Source: JBGRQA01 sp041725895
GTDB taxonomy: Bacteria > Bacteroidota > Bacteroidia > Bacteroidales > Marinifilaceae
Direction of reading: 5' to 3'
DNA length: 64,000 nucleotides
Assembly (NCBI GenBank): GCA_041725895.1
Contig: JBGRQA010000011.1
Span: 100,954 to 164,953, forward strand
Each line of letters begins with the position of its first letter. The first letter of the stretch is position 1. Below are positions 9,249 to 16,842 of this stretch, one piece after another. Under the pieces are notes generated by a model. It was given only the letters and a program-made list of their open reading frames with translations. It was not told the DNA's origin and ran no database searches. A program made the translations under genes and the position numbers.

Positions 9249-10430
9249 TTACTTATCTATCAATTCTGATATCGAATCCCTTACGGGTTGCATAAGCCGA
9301 AATAATTTCACTTCAAAATCTTTTCGTTCGGGAGCCATTTTATGAGCTTGTTCAAAATACAATTTGGCCATCGGAAGATTATTGGTTTTCTCATAGGCCT
9401 TTCCTAAAAAGAAAAGAGCTTCTCCACTGGCAGGATACAACCTTACCCCTTCCTCCAAAAACAGAATCGCTTCATCCTCCCTGCCTTGCTCCAGAAACTT
9501 ATCTCCTACACTCTTCAGTAATGTGTAAGGCACTTTAATATCCCTTCCATAATTTAGCAAAACAGTTCCTTTGTAACTTTTTAATTTTTCAAATCCACCC
9601 TCAACCAACTCCTTCTCTGTGGGGAATCGATAATCATCAAATATTTTTTCCAGGCCTGACATCATACTTTTCTTCACTAAACTATAATGAGTTTCGTCCG
9701 CCATCCATTCAAAATCCCAAACAAAATCGCTCGGTGTACTATTTTTCAATAAACCAACCAACTTCTCACATGCAAAAAGCTGCTGTTTCCCTTCCAATCC
9801 GATAGACATATACATTCGTTTACGGAAGGTTAACTTTTTAGTAATGAATTCCTCAAATTTATCCACCAAAGCACCATTGTCCCACCAAATGTTGGGACTA
9901 AAAAGAAGATAACGATCAAATAACTCCGAATTAGTAATCATCACATGGAAAGCGAAAACTCCACTAAAATCATGTCCCACAATTACATTCTGAGAACGGG
10001 TCCTGAATTGTTTTCCAATTTCAGGTATAATTTCCTTTTCCAATGCTTCCATAAAACGGTTGGCTCCCCCACGCATAGGATAGATTCGTTTATGCATGGA
10101 AGGTGCCTCAGGTGTCATATCCCGAAGAGGAACAATATTATCAAACCCGACTACAATATGAGGGGGCATGGAATGATTTTCAATCATAAAATCAACAACT
10201 TCCACCATCGTATCAAAATACTTTGTCCCATCCATTATGTAGATCACAGGAAAACTGGCATAGGAACTCTCGTACCCATCCGGAAGATACACTCTCAACT
10301 CCTTGTCTTCATCAAAAACTCCCGAATACACATTAATTGCCCTGATACTTTCAGGCTTTACTTTTGCCTCCAATCCCCAATGAGAGATGCAAAAAAGTAA
10401 GAAAAAGAGGTAGGATATAATTTTGCGCAT
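9249..10430 (-). CDS. Esterase-fold protein with TPR tail, nucleophile Ser replaced
   Basis: A 393-residue exported protein (signal peptide about 1-22) with an esterase-D-like alpha/beta hydrolase domain (about 30-265) and a C-terminal TPR segment (about 295-375). The family normally has GHSxGG at the nucleophile elbow; here the motif reads VGHDFSGVF with D154 in the serine position (codon GAT). The conserved late histidine (H248 in DETHYSL) is kept. It is therefore either a pseudoenzyme used for binding, or an enzyme with an aspartate nucleophile. The gene sits 13 nt upstream of a sensor kinase gene, which suggests a sensing or accessory role for that kinase. Substrate unknown. Confidence 0.82.
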   Translation of the reverse strand: MRKIISYLFFLLFCISHWGLEAKVKPESIRAINVYSGVFDEDKELRVYLPDGYESSYASFPVIYIMDGTKYFDTMVEVVDFMIENHSMPPHIVVGFDNIVPLRDMTPEAPSMHKRIYPMRGGANRFMEALEKEIIPEIGKQFRTRSQNVIVGHDFSGVFAFHVMITNSELFDRYLLFSPNIWWDNGALVDKFEEFITKKLTFRKRMYMSIGLEGKQQLFACEKLVGLLKNSTPSDFVWDFEWMADETHYSLVKKSMMSGLEKIFDDYRFPTEKELVEGGFEKLKSYKGTVLLNYGRDIKVPYTLLKSVGDKFLEQGREDEAILFLEEGVRLYPASGEALFFLGKAYEKTNNLPMAKLYFEQAHKMAPERKDFEVKLFRLMQPVRDSISELIDK

Positions 10431-10600
10431 ATCAAAAAGGTATAGTTAGAATTCATCCAAATCAATCACAAAACGGATATAATCTTAAATTGAAACAAAG
10501 TCCTATTGACCTCGGGTGACTTTTCTATTAATTTACAATAAATTCCCTTTCCATTCAATACCCAAACGAAACCTTTAGAGCAAATAATTTCCAAAAAAAT

Positions 10601-10628
10601 AAAAAAACACGGCCAAATGGTCGTGTTT
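10601..10628 (-). terminator. Terminator of the first YceI gene
   Basis: AAACACG at 10605-10611 pairs with CGTGTTT at 10622-10628, with an inner CCA/TGG pairing. On the minus strand it is followed by a run of T residues (the A-run at 10594-10607 on the plus strand). It lies 26 nt after the stop of the YceI gene ending at 10654. Confidence 0.75.
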
Positions 10629-10653
10629 CTTACTGTAAAGCTCGGTTCTGTCC

Positions 10654-11253
10654 TCATCGGGATTCCAGAATCAACTTCACATTCAAATCAAAATCATCAT
10701 AAATCATTCTATTCCCCAAATTGGAGAAAAAAGAGTCGGAACCATACCTAACATTATACTTTGCACGGTCAACTACCATTTTGGCTTCAACGTGCATCTC
10801 CCCTTCCTGCTTATGAAGAACAACAGTAAATACCAAAGGATGAGTAATCCCTTTTATGGTCATATCGCCCTTGATTTGATAGGTATTTCCGTGCAATTTT
10901 TTAGCTCCTTTCACCACAAAACGAGCAGTTGGATACTCCTCCACGGCAAAGAAATCATCGGATTTTAAATGATTCACTAATTTTTTGCTCTGATTGGACT
11001 GTTTCAAATCTGTATTGGTAATGCTCTTCATGTCGATCTCAAATTTTCCACTTTTGATCAACTCTCCATCCATTTCCAACTCCCCCATTTTCAGAGCAAT
11101 TTCTCCTGTATGCTCGCCGGTTACTTTCTTCCCTATCCAAACAACGCTACTAGCGTCCAGCTTAGCGGAATAAATACTTTGGGCCATAACTGATCCACTT
11201 AGGATTATCCACCCAAAAAGAAAAAGATTTACAATGAACCATCGTTTTTTCAT
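10654..11253 (-). CDS. YceI-family periplasmic protein (first copy)
   Basis: A 199-residue exported protein: signal peptide about 1-24 (ending VMAQ), then a single YceI domain, a lipocalin-like beta barrel that in known members binds polyisoprenoids or similar lipids. Diagnostic patches are SVVWIGKKVTGEHTGEI near 36-52, MTIKGITHPLVF near 131-142, and a VDRAKYNVRYGS segment near 160-172. It is clearly a paralogue of the protein encoded at 11462-12061, with the same length and near-identical spacing of motifs. A 208-bp gap with the second copy's terminator separates them, so they are probably transcribed separately. Role in the envelope or in stress response is not determined. Confidence 0.9.
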   Translation of the reverse strand: MKKRWFIVNLFLFGWIILSGSVMAQSIYSAKLDASSVVWIGKKVTGEHTGEIALKMGELEMDGELIKSGKFEIDMKSITNTDLKQSNQSKKLVNHLKSDDFFAVEEYPTARFVVKGAKKLHGNTYQIKGDMTIKGITHPLVFTVVLHKQEGEMHVEAKMVVDRAKYNVRYGSDSFFSNLGNRMIYDDFDLNVKLILESR

Positions 11254-11398
11254 TACTGTATCAGTTAAAGTTTAACAATCGGAAAATCATGGAACCTCCT
11301 CAGCTACAAAATAGCTGAAAGCAGATTCCCTTTCCTTACAAACCCCAATCAAATTACAATTTATTTTAATCTAAATCAAATAAAAGGAACAGGGAGCC

Positions 11399-11440
11399 AA
11401 AAAAAGGCCCACAACCGGTCATTCAACCGGATTGTGAGCC
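11399..11440 (-). terminator. Terminator of the second YceI gene
   Basis: A stem of about 14 bp with one mismatch and one bulge (arms 11406-11419 and 11426-11440, loop CATTCA), followed on the minus strand by a T-run (11399-11405 read as A on the plus strand). It lies 21 nt after the stop codon at 11462. Confidence 0.8.
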
Positions 11441-11461
11441 TCATTAAACCAACAGGTAAAA

Positions 11462-12061
11462 TTATTTCTTTAAATACAGATTCACATTTAGCTCAAACTC
11501 ATTCTCGATAGCCTTGTCTCCCAAATTACTGAAAAAACTGCCGGATCCGTAACGAACGCCAAATTGGGTACGATCGATCACTATTTTTGCCGAAGCATGT
11601 AATTCGGAATCATGCTCATGCAAATCAACTTTGAATTCAATAGCTTGAGTAACCCCTTTAATGGTGGCATTTCCTTCCACCAGGAAACTTCCATCCCCTT
11701 GTTTGGTGGCTTTTTCAATGGTAAATAATGCTTTGGGAAATTTGTCAACTCCAAAAAAATCGCCATTCTTCAGATGCCCTTCCAGTTTTTGGGCGTATCC
11801 CGGATCCTTTATATCAGTAACAACAATAGTATTCATATCTACCTCAAAACTTCCCCCTTTAATGTTGGAACCATTAAAATCCAACTCTCCTGAACTCAGT
11901 TGAATTGTTCCGGAATGCTCTCCGGCAACTTTTTTTCCCACCCAATGTACTGAAGATTTTTTCGAAGTTATTTTGTAGATATTTTTTGCATACGCCTCTA
12001 CATTTAAAATCATAGCCGAAGCCAATACGAATGTCCAAACAATAATTCTTTTTGCTTTCAT
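11462..12061 (-). CDS. YceI-family periplasmic protein (second copy)
   Basis: A 199-residue exported protein with a signal peptide (about 1-25, ending AYA) and one YceI lipid-binding beta-barrel domain. The shared family patches are SSVHWVGKKVAGEHSGTI, ATIKGVTQAIEF and IDRTQFGVRYGSGSFFSNLGD. It is a paralogue of the neighbouring gene at 10654-11253 and lies 129 bp downstream of an AraC-type regulator gene on the same strand. That regulator could control it, but no operator was recognised. The gene ends at its own terminator. Confidence 0.9.
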   Translation of the reverse strand: MKAKRIIVWTFVLASAMILNVEAYAKNIYKITSKKSSVHWVGKKVAGEHSGTIQLSSGELDFNGSNIKGGSFEVDMNTIVVTDIKDPGYAQKLEGHLKNGDFFGVDKFPKALFTIEKATKQGDGSFLVEGNATIKGVTQAIEFKVDLHEHDSELHASAKIVIDRTQFGVRYGSGSFFSNLGDKAIENEFELNVNLYLKK

Positions 12062-12190
12062 AACGATAATACTTTTTCTATTTTACCTATTTTTTTTCAA
12101 ACCTATAATCCTGTTTACGATTGAATTACAATAGCAAAAATAGAGCATCCGTAGAAGGCAGTAAATGGACAAAAAACTGGTATTATTGGA

Positions 12191-13084
12191 CTATTTTCGA
12201 ATCAGCGACCGAAACTCACTAAGAGTCTGATTTGTATACTTTTTGAAGAAACGACTAAAATAGGCCGGATCCTGAAAGCCCAAATCGTAAGCAATCTCCT
12301 TGGTATTCATATCAGAGGCATACAACATTTTCTTGGCCTCTTTGATTACACGGTTGCGAATTAATTCTCCAGCTGTTATACCTGTAGTTTTCTTGGTAAT
12401 CTCATTCAGGCAGGTAGCACGGAGATTCAATAAATCAGCATAGGAAGAAACATTCTTCTTCTCCCTATAGTTTGCATCAATCAATTGCTTAAAGCGGATG
12501 ATAACCGAACCTGGGTGCTCCTCATCCAATGGGGTATCCGGATCGTGTTGCTGATCATACAAACGGCGGGCTTCCAACATAAAAAGTTTCAATTGATGGA
12601 ATAGAATATCGTGACGAAATTTATCGTTTTGCCTGAACTCCCGTTTGAGTAAACGGGTAAGTCCATCAAATACGTCAACATCTCCCTCATCCAGGGAAAT
12701 AACAGAGCGAAAGTCAGGATTACTAAACAGGGTAGAATTGGAAAAAGATCCAGTCTCATTCTCCTTAATTGCAAAAAAAGTTTCATTGAAAATGATGATA
12801 TCTCCTTCACAATGCCCGTTCATAACAAACCGATGCTTCAAACCCGGCGGAACAAAAAGTATTGAATTTTCACGAAGCGTATACTCTACATATTCTGTGG
12901 CATGAATGGCTTCCCCCTTCCGGATCCAGAAAATCGAGTAGTAATCATGCATATGATCCTGCTGGTTCTCTGCCCTTACAGCAGCACACATCGAACCAAT
13001 TTCATGGATATGAAACAGACCTTCGGAGGCTTTCCTCTCTTCAAACAAATGGTTGGGACTTGTATTCATGATAATAGCATTCAA
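12191..13084 (-). CDS. AraC-family transcriptional regulator
   Basis: A 297-residue regulator with an N-terminal cupin-like sensing domain (about 20-150, with the ILFVPPGLKHRFVM strand pattern) and a C-terminal pair of helix-turn-helix motifs (about 195-295). The second HTH carries the family signature around IAYDLGFQDPAYFSRFFKKYTNQTLSEFR. The first residue could be M1 or M6; both give the same domains. It lies upstream of the second YceI gene on the same strand and may regulate it. The inducer is unknown. Confidence 0.9.
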   Translation of the reverse strand: MNAIIMNTSPNHLFEERKASEGLFHIHEIGSMCAAVRAENQQDHMHDYYSIFWIRKGEAIHATEYVEYTLRENSILFVPPGLKHRFVMNGHCEGDIIIFNETFFAIKENETGSFSNSTLFSNPDFRSVISLDEGDVDVFDGLTRLLKREFRQNDKFRHDILFHQLKLFMLEARRLYDQQHDPDTPLDEEHPGSVIIRFKQLIDANYREKKNVSSYADLLNLRATCLNEITKKTTGITAGELIRNRVIKEAKKMLYASDMNTKEIAYDLGFQDPAYFSRFFKKYTNQTLSEFRSLIRK

Positions 13085-13196
13085 CTTGAATTAACAACCA
13101 GATTAAGTTCGTCATTTTTTCACTGCCTTCAAACCAAACCGCAAAAAAAGTAGTGGATATACCAATCTTCAACAAAGAATCAATGCAAACAAAACC

Positions 13197-13400
13197 TTAC
13201 ATGAGATTTCGTTTCCCGGCCTTTTGACGCATAACATTGTAAACCGTTAGGGGAAGCCCTACAATCATAAGAATTCCAGCAAAACGCACAACAGAATCAT
13301 ATACCAATTCAGAAAGATTCAACAAGGAAAAGTATTCTACCAATCGGATCGATAAGAAAAGTAGCACCCCAACAATTAAAACTAAATATGACTTTTTCAT
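13197..13400 (-). CDS. Small membrane protein, two helices
   Basis: A 67-residue protein with a lysine-rich start, two hydrophobic helices (about 4-20 and 38-57) and a basic tail (MRQKAGKRN). It is not recognised. The next gene upstream encodes a protein of exactly the same length and layout, so the two look like diverged duplicates. Coding character (start context, hydrophobicity pattern, matching neighbour) supports a real gene. No function can be assigned. Confidence 0.6.
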   Translation of the reverse strand: MKKSYLVLIVGVLLFLSIRLVEYFSLLNLSELVYDSVVRFAGILMIVGLPLTVYNVMRQKAGKRNLM

Positions 13401-13439
13401 TTGATAGTATTTGAAAAGTAATAGAACGAACTCGCTTTT

Positions 13440-13643
13440 TTAGATAAACTTTGTTTTACAATTTTTCTGGCTGCAAAAATTAAATGCCATAGCAACAAAT
13501 CCGGTTAGCATTAAACCACAGGAAAAGCCCATAAAAAACTCAAACAGAAAATGGGAAGGCTCCCCAAAATGCAAATGCTTTACCAATTGGGTGACTGCAG
13601 ATACGAACAGGCCAATCTTTACCAGAATGTGTAACTTCTTCAT
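13440..13643 (-). CDS. Small membrane protein, two helices (paralogue)
   Basis: A 67-residue protein beginning MKKLHILVKIG with two hydrophobic helices (about 5-20 and 32-58) and a lysine-rich C-terminus containing a Cys pair (CSQKNC). Length and topology match the gene at 13197-13400, from which it is separated by 39 bp on the same strand. The family is not recognised. A possible role as a membrane micro-protein is an inference from size only. Confidence 0.6.
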   Translation of the reverse strand: MKKLHILVKIGLFVSAVTQLVKHLHFGEPSHFLFEFFMGFSCGLMLTGFVAMAFNFCSQKNCKTKFI

Positions 13644-13801
13644 ACTTTGAAATAGGGTTAATTAGAAATAATTATCATCTCTTTTTCCTTCTTAGTAGAT
13701 GCATACCTGAATTATTACATGCAATTTCCAACTTTTTTCAAAAAATTGTCGCTTTCTATCACTGACCTGTCTTTGGTTTTCCTTCGAGGAAGATTGCAAT
13801 C

Positions 13802-13856
13802 AAACTCAATACAAACTCGTAGTAAACTCGTAACAAAGTCGTAGTAAACTCGTATT
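13802..13856 (+). repeat. 11-bp tandem repeat, five units
   Basis: Five head-to-tail units of 11 bp with consensus AAACTCGTAGT start at 13802, 13813, 13824, 13835 and 13846; the first is the most diverged (AAACTCAATAC). The 11-bp period is close to one helical turn, so repeated sites would lie on one face of the DNA. The array ends 36 bp before a short open frame and about 157 bp before the DUF6266 gene, in the position of an upstream regulatory region. Confidence 0.85.
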
Positions 13857-13892
13857 TAATTGTATATAAAACAACTTTGATACATCTTATAT

Positions 13893-14009
13893 ATGTATCG
13901 ATTTGAAGTTAATTGTACAGGTAAACTAAAGATAGTACCCGGACAGGATGGAAGTTGTTCCTTACTACTTCATCAAACCGGAAAGAAAAACCAACCCCTA
14001 AAAAATTGA
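13893..14009 (+). CDS. Short open frame upstream of DUF6266 gene
   Basis: A 38-codon frame starting with ATG (MYRFEVNCTGKLK...) and ending with TGA 4 nt before the DUF6266 start codon. The close spacing would allow translational coupling, and the composition (two Cys, mixed polar residues) is not obviously random. It could be a leader peptide, a small partner protein or chance. No family is recognised. Confidence 0.3.
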   Translation: MYRFEVNCTGKLKIVPGQDGSCSLLLHQTGKKNQPLKN

Positions 14010-14013
14010 TACC

Positions 14014-14643
14014 ATGGCACGACTCAAGAGTAAAATACTGGAAAAAGCTGCTGGTCAATTGGGCCAACTGGTGGTTTACAATGTTGGAGAAAATACTTAT
14101 GTACGCACCAAGCCCTCACAATACCGCGACCGAAAAACGGAAACCCAACTAGCTCAACGGCAGAAATTCCGGTTGGTGATGAATTTCCTGAGACCATTTA
14201 CTAAAATGCTACGGCTGACCTTTTCCGATGAAAAGGGAATACGAAAGGGATTTCACCCGGCAAAATCTTACAACCTGAGGCATGGCATTTGCGGAAACTA
14301 TCCCAATCAAAGCATTGACAGGCAGAAAGCCCTGCTCAGCAAAGGCCCCTTGCCACTACCGTTGCAGGCCAGGGTTACCCGGAAAGAAGAAGGCGTACTG
14401 TTTGAATGGAAACCAAACAATGAGCCGGAAACCGCTACCGATACACTCCTTGTGATGGCATTGGCCCCCCACCCCTCTTCATCCGATTACCGGTTCACGG
14501 GGATCAAACGATCGGAAGGGCAGTTTCTTTGGAATACACCGCTCAACAGCAGCAATCAACCTGTGGAATTTTGGCTGGCCTTTCGAAATCAGGAGGAAAG
14601 CCTGATGAGTAACAGCCTGTATTTGGGCAAACAACCGCTGTAA
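14014..14643 (+). CDS. DUF6266 family protein
   Basis: A 209-residue protein that I recognise as DUF6266, a Bacteroidota family of unknown function. The N-terminus has the usual short basic lead and a Gly-rich turn (GQLGQLVVYNVGE near 14-26), followed by a helical segment (RQKFRLVMNFLRPFTKML) and two beta-rich regions. There is no signal peptide or membrane segment. The gene is preceded by the 11-bp tandem array and a 38-codon frame and followed by more than 2 kb of structured repeats. Members of this family often stand alone among repeats, so a link to mobile or variable DNA is possible but unproven. Confidence 0.75.
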   Translation: MARLKSKILEKAAGQLGQLVVYNVGENTYVRTKPSQYRDRKTETQLAQRQKFRLVMNFLRPFTKMLRLTFSDEKGIRKGFHPAKSYNLRHGICGNYPNQSIDRQKALLSKGPLPLPLQARVTRKEEGVLFEWKPNNEPETATDTLLVMALAPHPSSSDYRFTGIKRSEGQFLWNTPLNSSNQPVEFWLAFRNQEESLMSNSLYLGKQPL

Positions 14644-15230
14644 AAAACTGATAAAAAGTTAAGAACATTGATACAATTCTGCTTTACGAGGGTAGGGAGA
14701 AGATTGGAAAAACTCCTATTTAAAATCATTCCAAATGGCAAAATTCTTTTTAACAATATTTTAAAGTTTCACTCTCCTCTCCTTTAATTATTTTATGATA
14801 GACTACAAACGAAGAGAACCCTTAATATCCATTCGAAGCGAATGGGATATCAGTAGAAATTTCTTCTTTCCCATATTCGTATTTCGTTTTGTTAATCAAC
14901 TCCATACAGATAAGAACATAAGGTGGTAAATCACAATCCATGGCCCCCTTTGGATTTTTGTTTCAATCCTGAATCTTTCCGAAATTGTTTAAGGAAAATA
15001 CAACTAAATGTTAAGCCATTGGCTGGTTGCTATTCGCCCCATTATGGAAATAAATGAGCAGGAATGGAACTGATAAAGAATTGAAGAGCCTCCGGTAGCC
15101 TAAGTGTGCTGGAATTTCAATTCACAATCGGTATTGAAGAATCCAATTGCGAATAGCCATGAGCCAATGTTTAGTTACTTCCATATATATCCCGTAAGGA
15201 TCATCCTACGGCTAAAAAGAGATGATCAGC

Positions 15231-15320
15231 GTTCTTTGACATGTTGGAAAAAAGGCTAAAATAGAAAACACGATATCATCTCCCCGCTCTCTGTGCTGCC
15301 TTAGCAGTATGGAGAGCGGG
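15231..15320 (+). other. boxA-like motif and strong hairpin
   Basis: GTTCTTTGACA at 15231-15241 resembles the boxA element of rRNA antitermination leaders. Forty bases later, CCCGCTCTC (15283-15291) pairs with GAGAGCGGG (15312-15320), with an inner CTGC/GCAG stem and a CTTA loop. A hairpin of the same design recurs at about 16178-16221. Without an rRNA gene nearby the boxA reading is tentative; the hairpin is certain as sequence. Confidence 0.4.
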
Positions 15321-15420
15321 ATTATTCTCTCTAATTTGAGAATTTGGATTTGCGATTTTTGATGGAGAGTTTGAGTTTTTGCGTTCTACGTAACAGGTTT
15401 ATTCCGATCTCCATTCAGGG

Positions 15421-15529
15421 CCAACTGCCTTGCGGCGCAAAATAACCCACCACCTTGATCTGAACCGGTGATGCGCCGCGGAGAATGTGATCAAGATCCA
15501 GGCTACAGATATAGGAGCCCTACGGGCTC
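15421..15529 (+). repeat. Structured repeat, copy 1
   Basis: First of three copies of a core of about 100-110 bp. It contains nested complementarity: GCGGCGC with GCGCCGC, TTGATC with GATCAA, and a final GAGCCC-TAC-GGGCTC hairpin at 15515-15529. About 190 bp downstream of the core (AACGATATATTAATCAGAAGAGC and following) is also repeated after copy 2. Confidence 0.85.
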
Positions 15530-15727
15530 AACAAAACAGGCTAATTAGTAAACCTTATGCTCTTCTGAAAAAAGGTACAACAAAATCAAACCATCGGGAT
15601 AAATTCAGCTGTCACGTAGGAACGATATATTAATCAGAAGAGCAATTGGAAAACAACACATAGAATCCATTTAATTAGGCCTCTTGAACAACAAGCCAAG
15701 GTGATTGGTTCGAAGCCATATTCAAGA

Positions 15728-15836
15728 CTAACCGTCTTGCAGCGCAAATTACCCCATCACCTTGATCTGAACAGGTGATGCGCCGCGGAGAATGTGATCA
15801 AGATCCAGGCTATAAATATAGGAGCCCTACGGGCTC
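15728..15836 (+). repeat. Structured repeat, copy 2
   Basis: Second copy of the core, with CATCACCT/AGGTGATG and TTGATC/GATCAA complementarity retained and the GAGCCC-TAC-GGGCTC hairpin at 15822-15836. Its downstream flank includes two further small hairpins of the GTCCC-GTA-GGGAC type around 15920 and 15970, then the shared AACGATATATTAATC-like flank. Confidence 0.85.
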
Positions 15837-16082
15837 AACAAAACCGGCAAATTAGTAAACCTTATGCCTTTTGAAAAAATGTACAAAAAAAAACAAACCA
15901 TCGGGCTTAATTCAGTTGTCCCTAAGGGACATCATATCTATAGCAGCTGAATTATTGAAGATTCCTAGTCCCGTAGGGACGATATATTAATCAGAAGAGC
16001 AATTGGAAAAAAAAACATAGAATCCATTTCATAGAAAATGAATTAGGCCCCTTGAACAGCAACAAAGGGAATTGGTTCAAGA

Positions 16083-16221
16083 CCAACCGTCTTGCAGCGC
16101 AAATTACCCCATCACCTTGATCTGAACAGGTGATGCGCCGCGGAGAACGTGATCAAGATCCAGGCTATAGATATAGGAGCCCCCACTCTCTATACTACCG
16201 TGGTAGTATGGAGGGGGGGCC
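16083..16221 (+). repeat. Structured repeat, copy 3, with terminal hairpin
   Basis: Third copy of the core (16083 to about 16180), nearly identical to copy 2. Instead of the GAGCCC-TAC-GGGCTC hairpin it runs into a longer hairpin with ATACTACC pairing with GGTAGTAT, flanked by C-rich and G-rich arms (about 16178-16221). This hairpin resembles the one at 15283-15320, so the repeat block is bracketed by two related hairpins. Confidence 0.8.
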
Positions 16222-16374
16222 AATTGTCCATCGCCCGGGAGTTTGGATATTCCGAAATGCTAGAAATGGGGTTCTGTTCCTATTTTTTGGCTCTATATGA
16301 TTTGCAGTGGGTAAATTCAGACTGCATTTTGGTAAGGATAAAAATATCTTGTTGAAAACTCAAGAAAATAATTC

Positions 16375-16470
16375 CTCGCCAAAAGCGCAAAGAGAAAAAC
16401 GCAAAAGCCGCAAAAGAATAAAGTTTAGTTATTTGCGGCTTTTGCGAAACTTTTTTGCGGTCTTTGCGAG
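16375..16470. repeat. Large imperfect palindrome
   Basis: The two halves read CTCGC...GCGCAAAG...CGCAAAAGCCGCAAA and the reverse complement. The innermost 15 bp (16400-16414 and 16432-16446) pair perfectly around a 17-nt loop; outer arms pair with small gaps. The sequence is of the GCAAA-rich type common between Bacteroidota genes. Confidence 0.85.
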
Positions 16471-16783
16471 AAATAAGAATTTTTAAACTTACTGCCTAAA
16501 AAGGAAAATGTCTCAGTTTAGTATACCCACCATTTTCCAAACAGAACCTATTTTTTAGATTTGATCGGTGCAATTCGAATCGCCGTACTAAATTTCATTA
16601 CAGTGGCGATGCGCCATACAGAACCTCATCAATCAATTGTGGACACCGTCGCTATTTACCTAATTACAGATCCCCTACTTAGCAAGGTGGCAACAGCACA
16701 TCAATAATTGCAAATGCTCCCATTTCCACCACAATATTTCCACTTGATCCGATTTTGAACCCGATTGGCCATCGGTAAATAAC

Positions 16784-16815
16784 AAAAAAAGAGCCGTATG
16801 ATAAAATCATACGGC
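16784..16815 (-). terminator. Terminator of aspA
   Basis: A perfect 10-bp stem (GCCGTATGAT at 16793-16802 and ATCATACGGC at 16806-16815) with a 3-nt loop is followed on the minus strand by TCTTTTTTTGTT. It lies 27 nt after the aspA stop codon. Confidence 0.9.
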
Positions 16816-16842
16816 CCTACAGTCACGACTAACTGACAGGAT

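Larger units (their letters stand above)
14644..16783. other. Long gene-free, repeat-rich region
   Basis: No credible protein gene is seen in about 2.1 kb. The part from 15231 to 16470 is filled with structured direct and inverted repeats (listed separately). The stretches 14644-15230 and 16471-16783 contain no feature I can name. A 68-codon open frame at 16149-16355 runs across the third repeat and is not coding. Confidence 0.7.

Noticed and set aside
15231..15320. An rRNA leader, because of the boxA-like motif
   Set aside because: No 16S-like sequence follows; the next 1.2 kb is repeats.
15421..16221. CRISPR array
   Set aside because: The three repeats are about 100 bp long, spaced by about 200-250 bp that is itself partly repeated, and no cas gene is near.
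16149..16355. 68-codon open frame
   Set aside because: It starts inside the third structured repeat and crosses the terminal hairpin; no protein-like pattern is seen.
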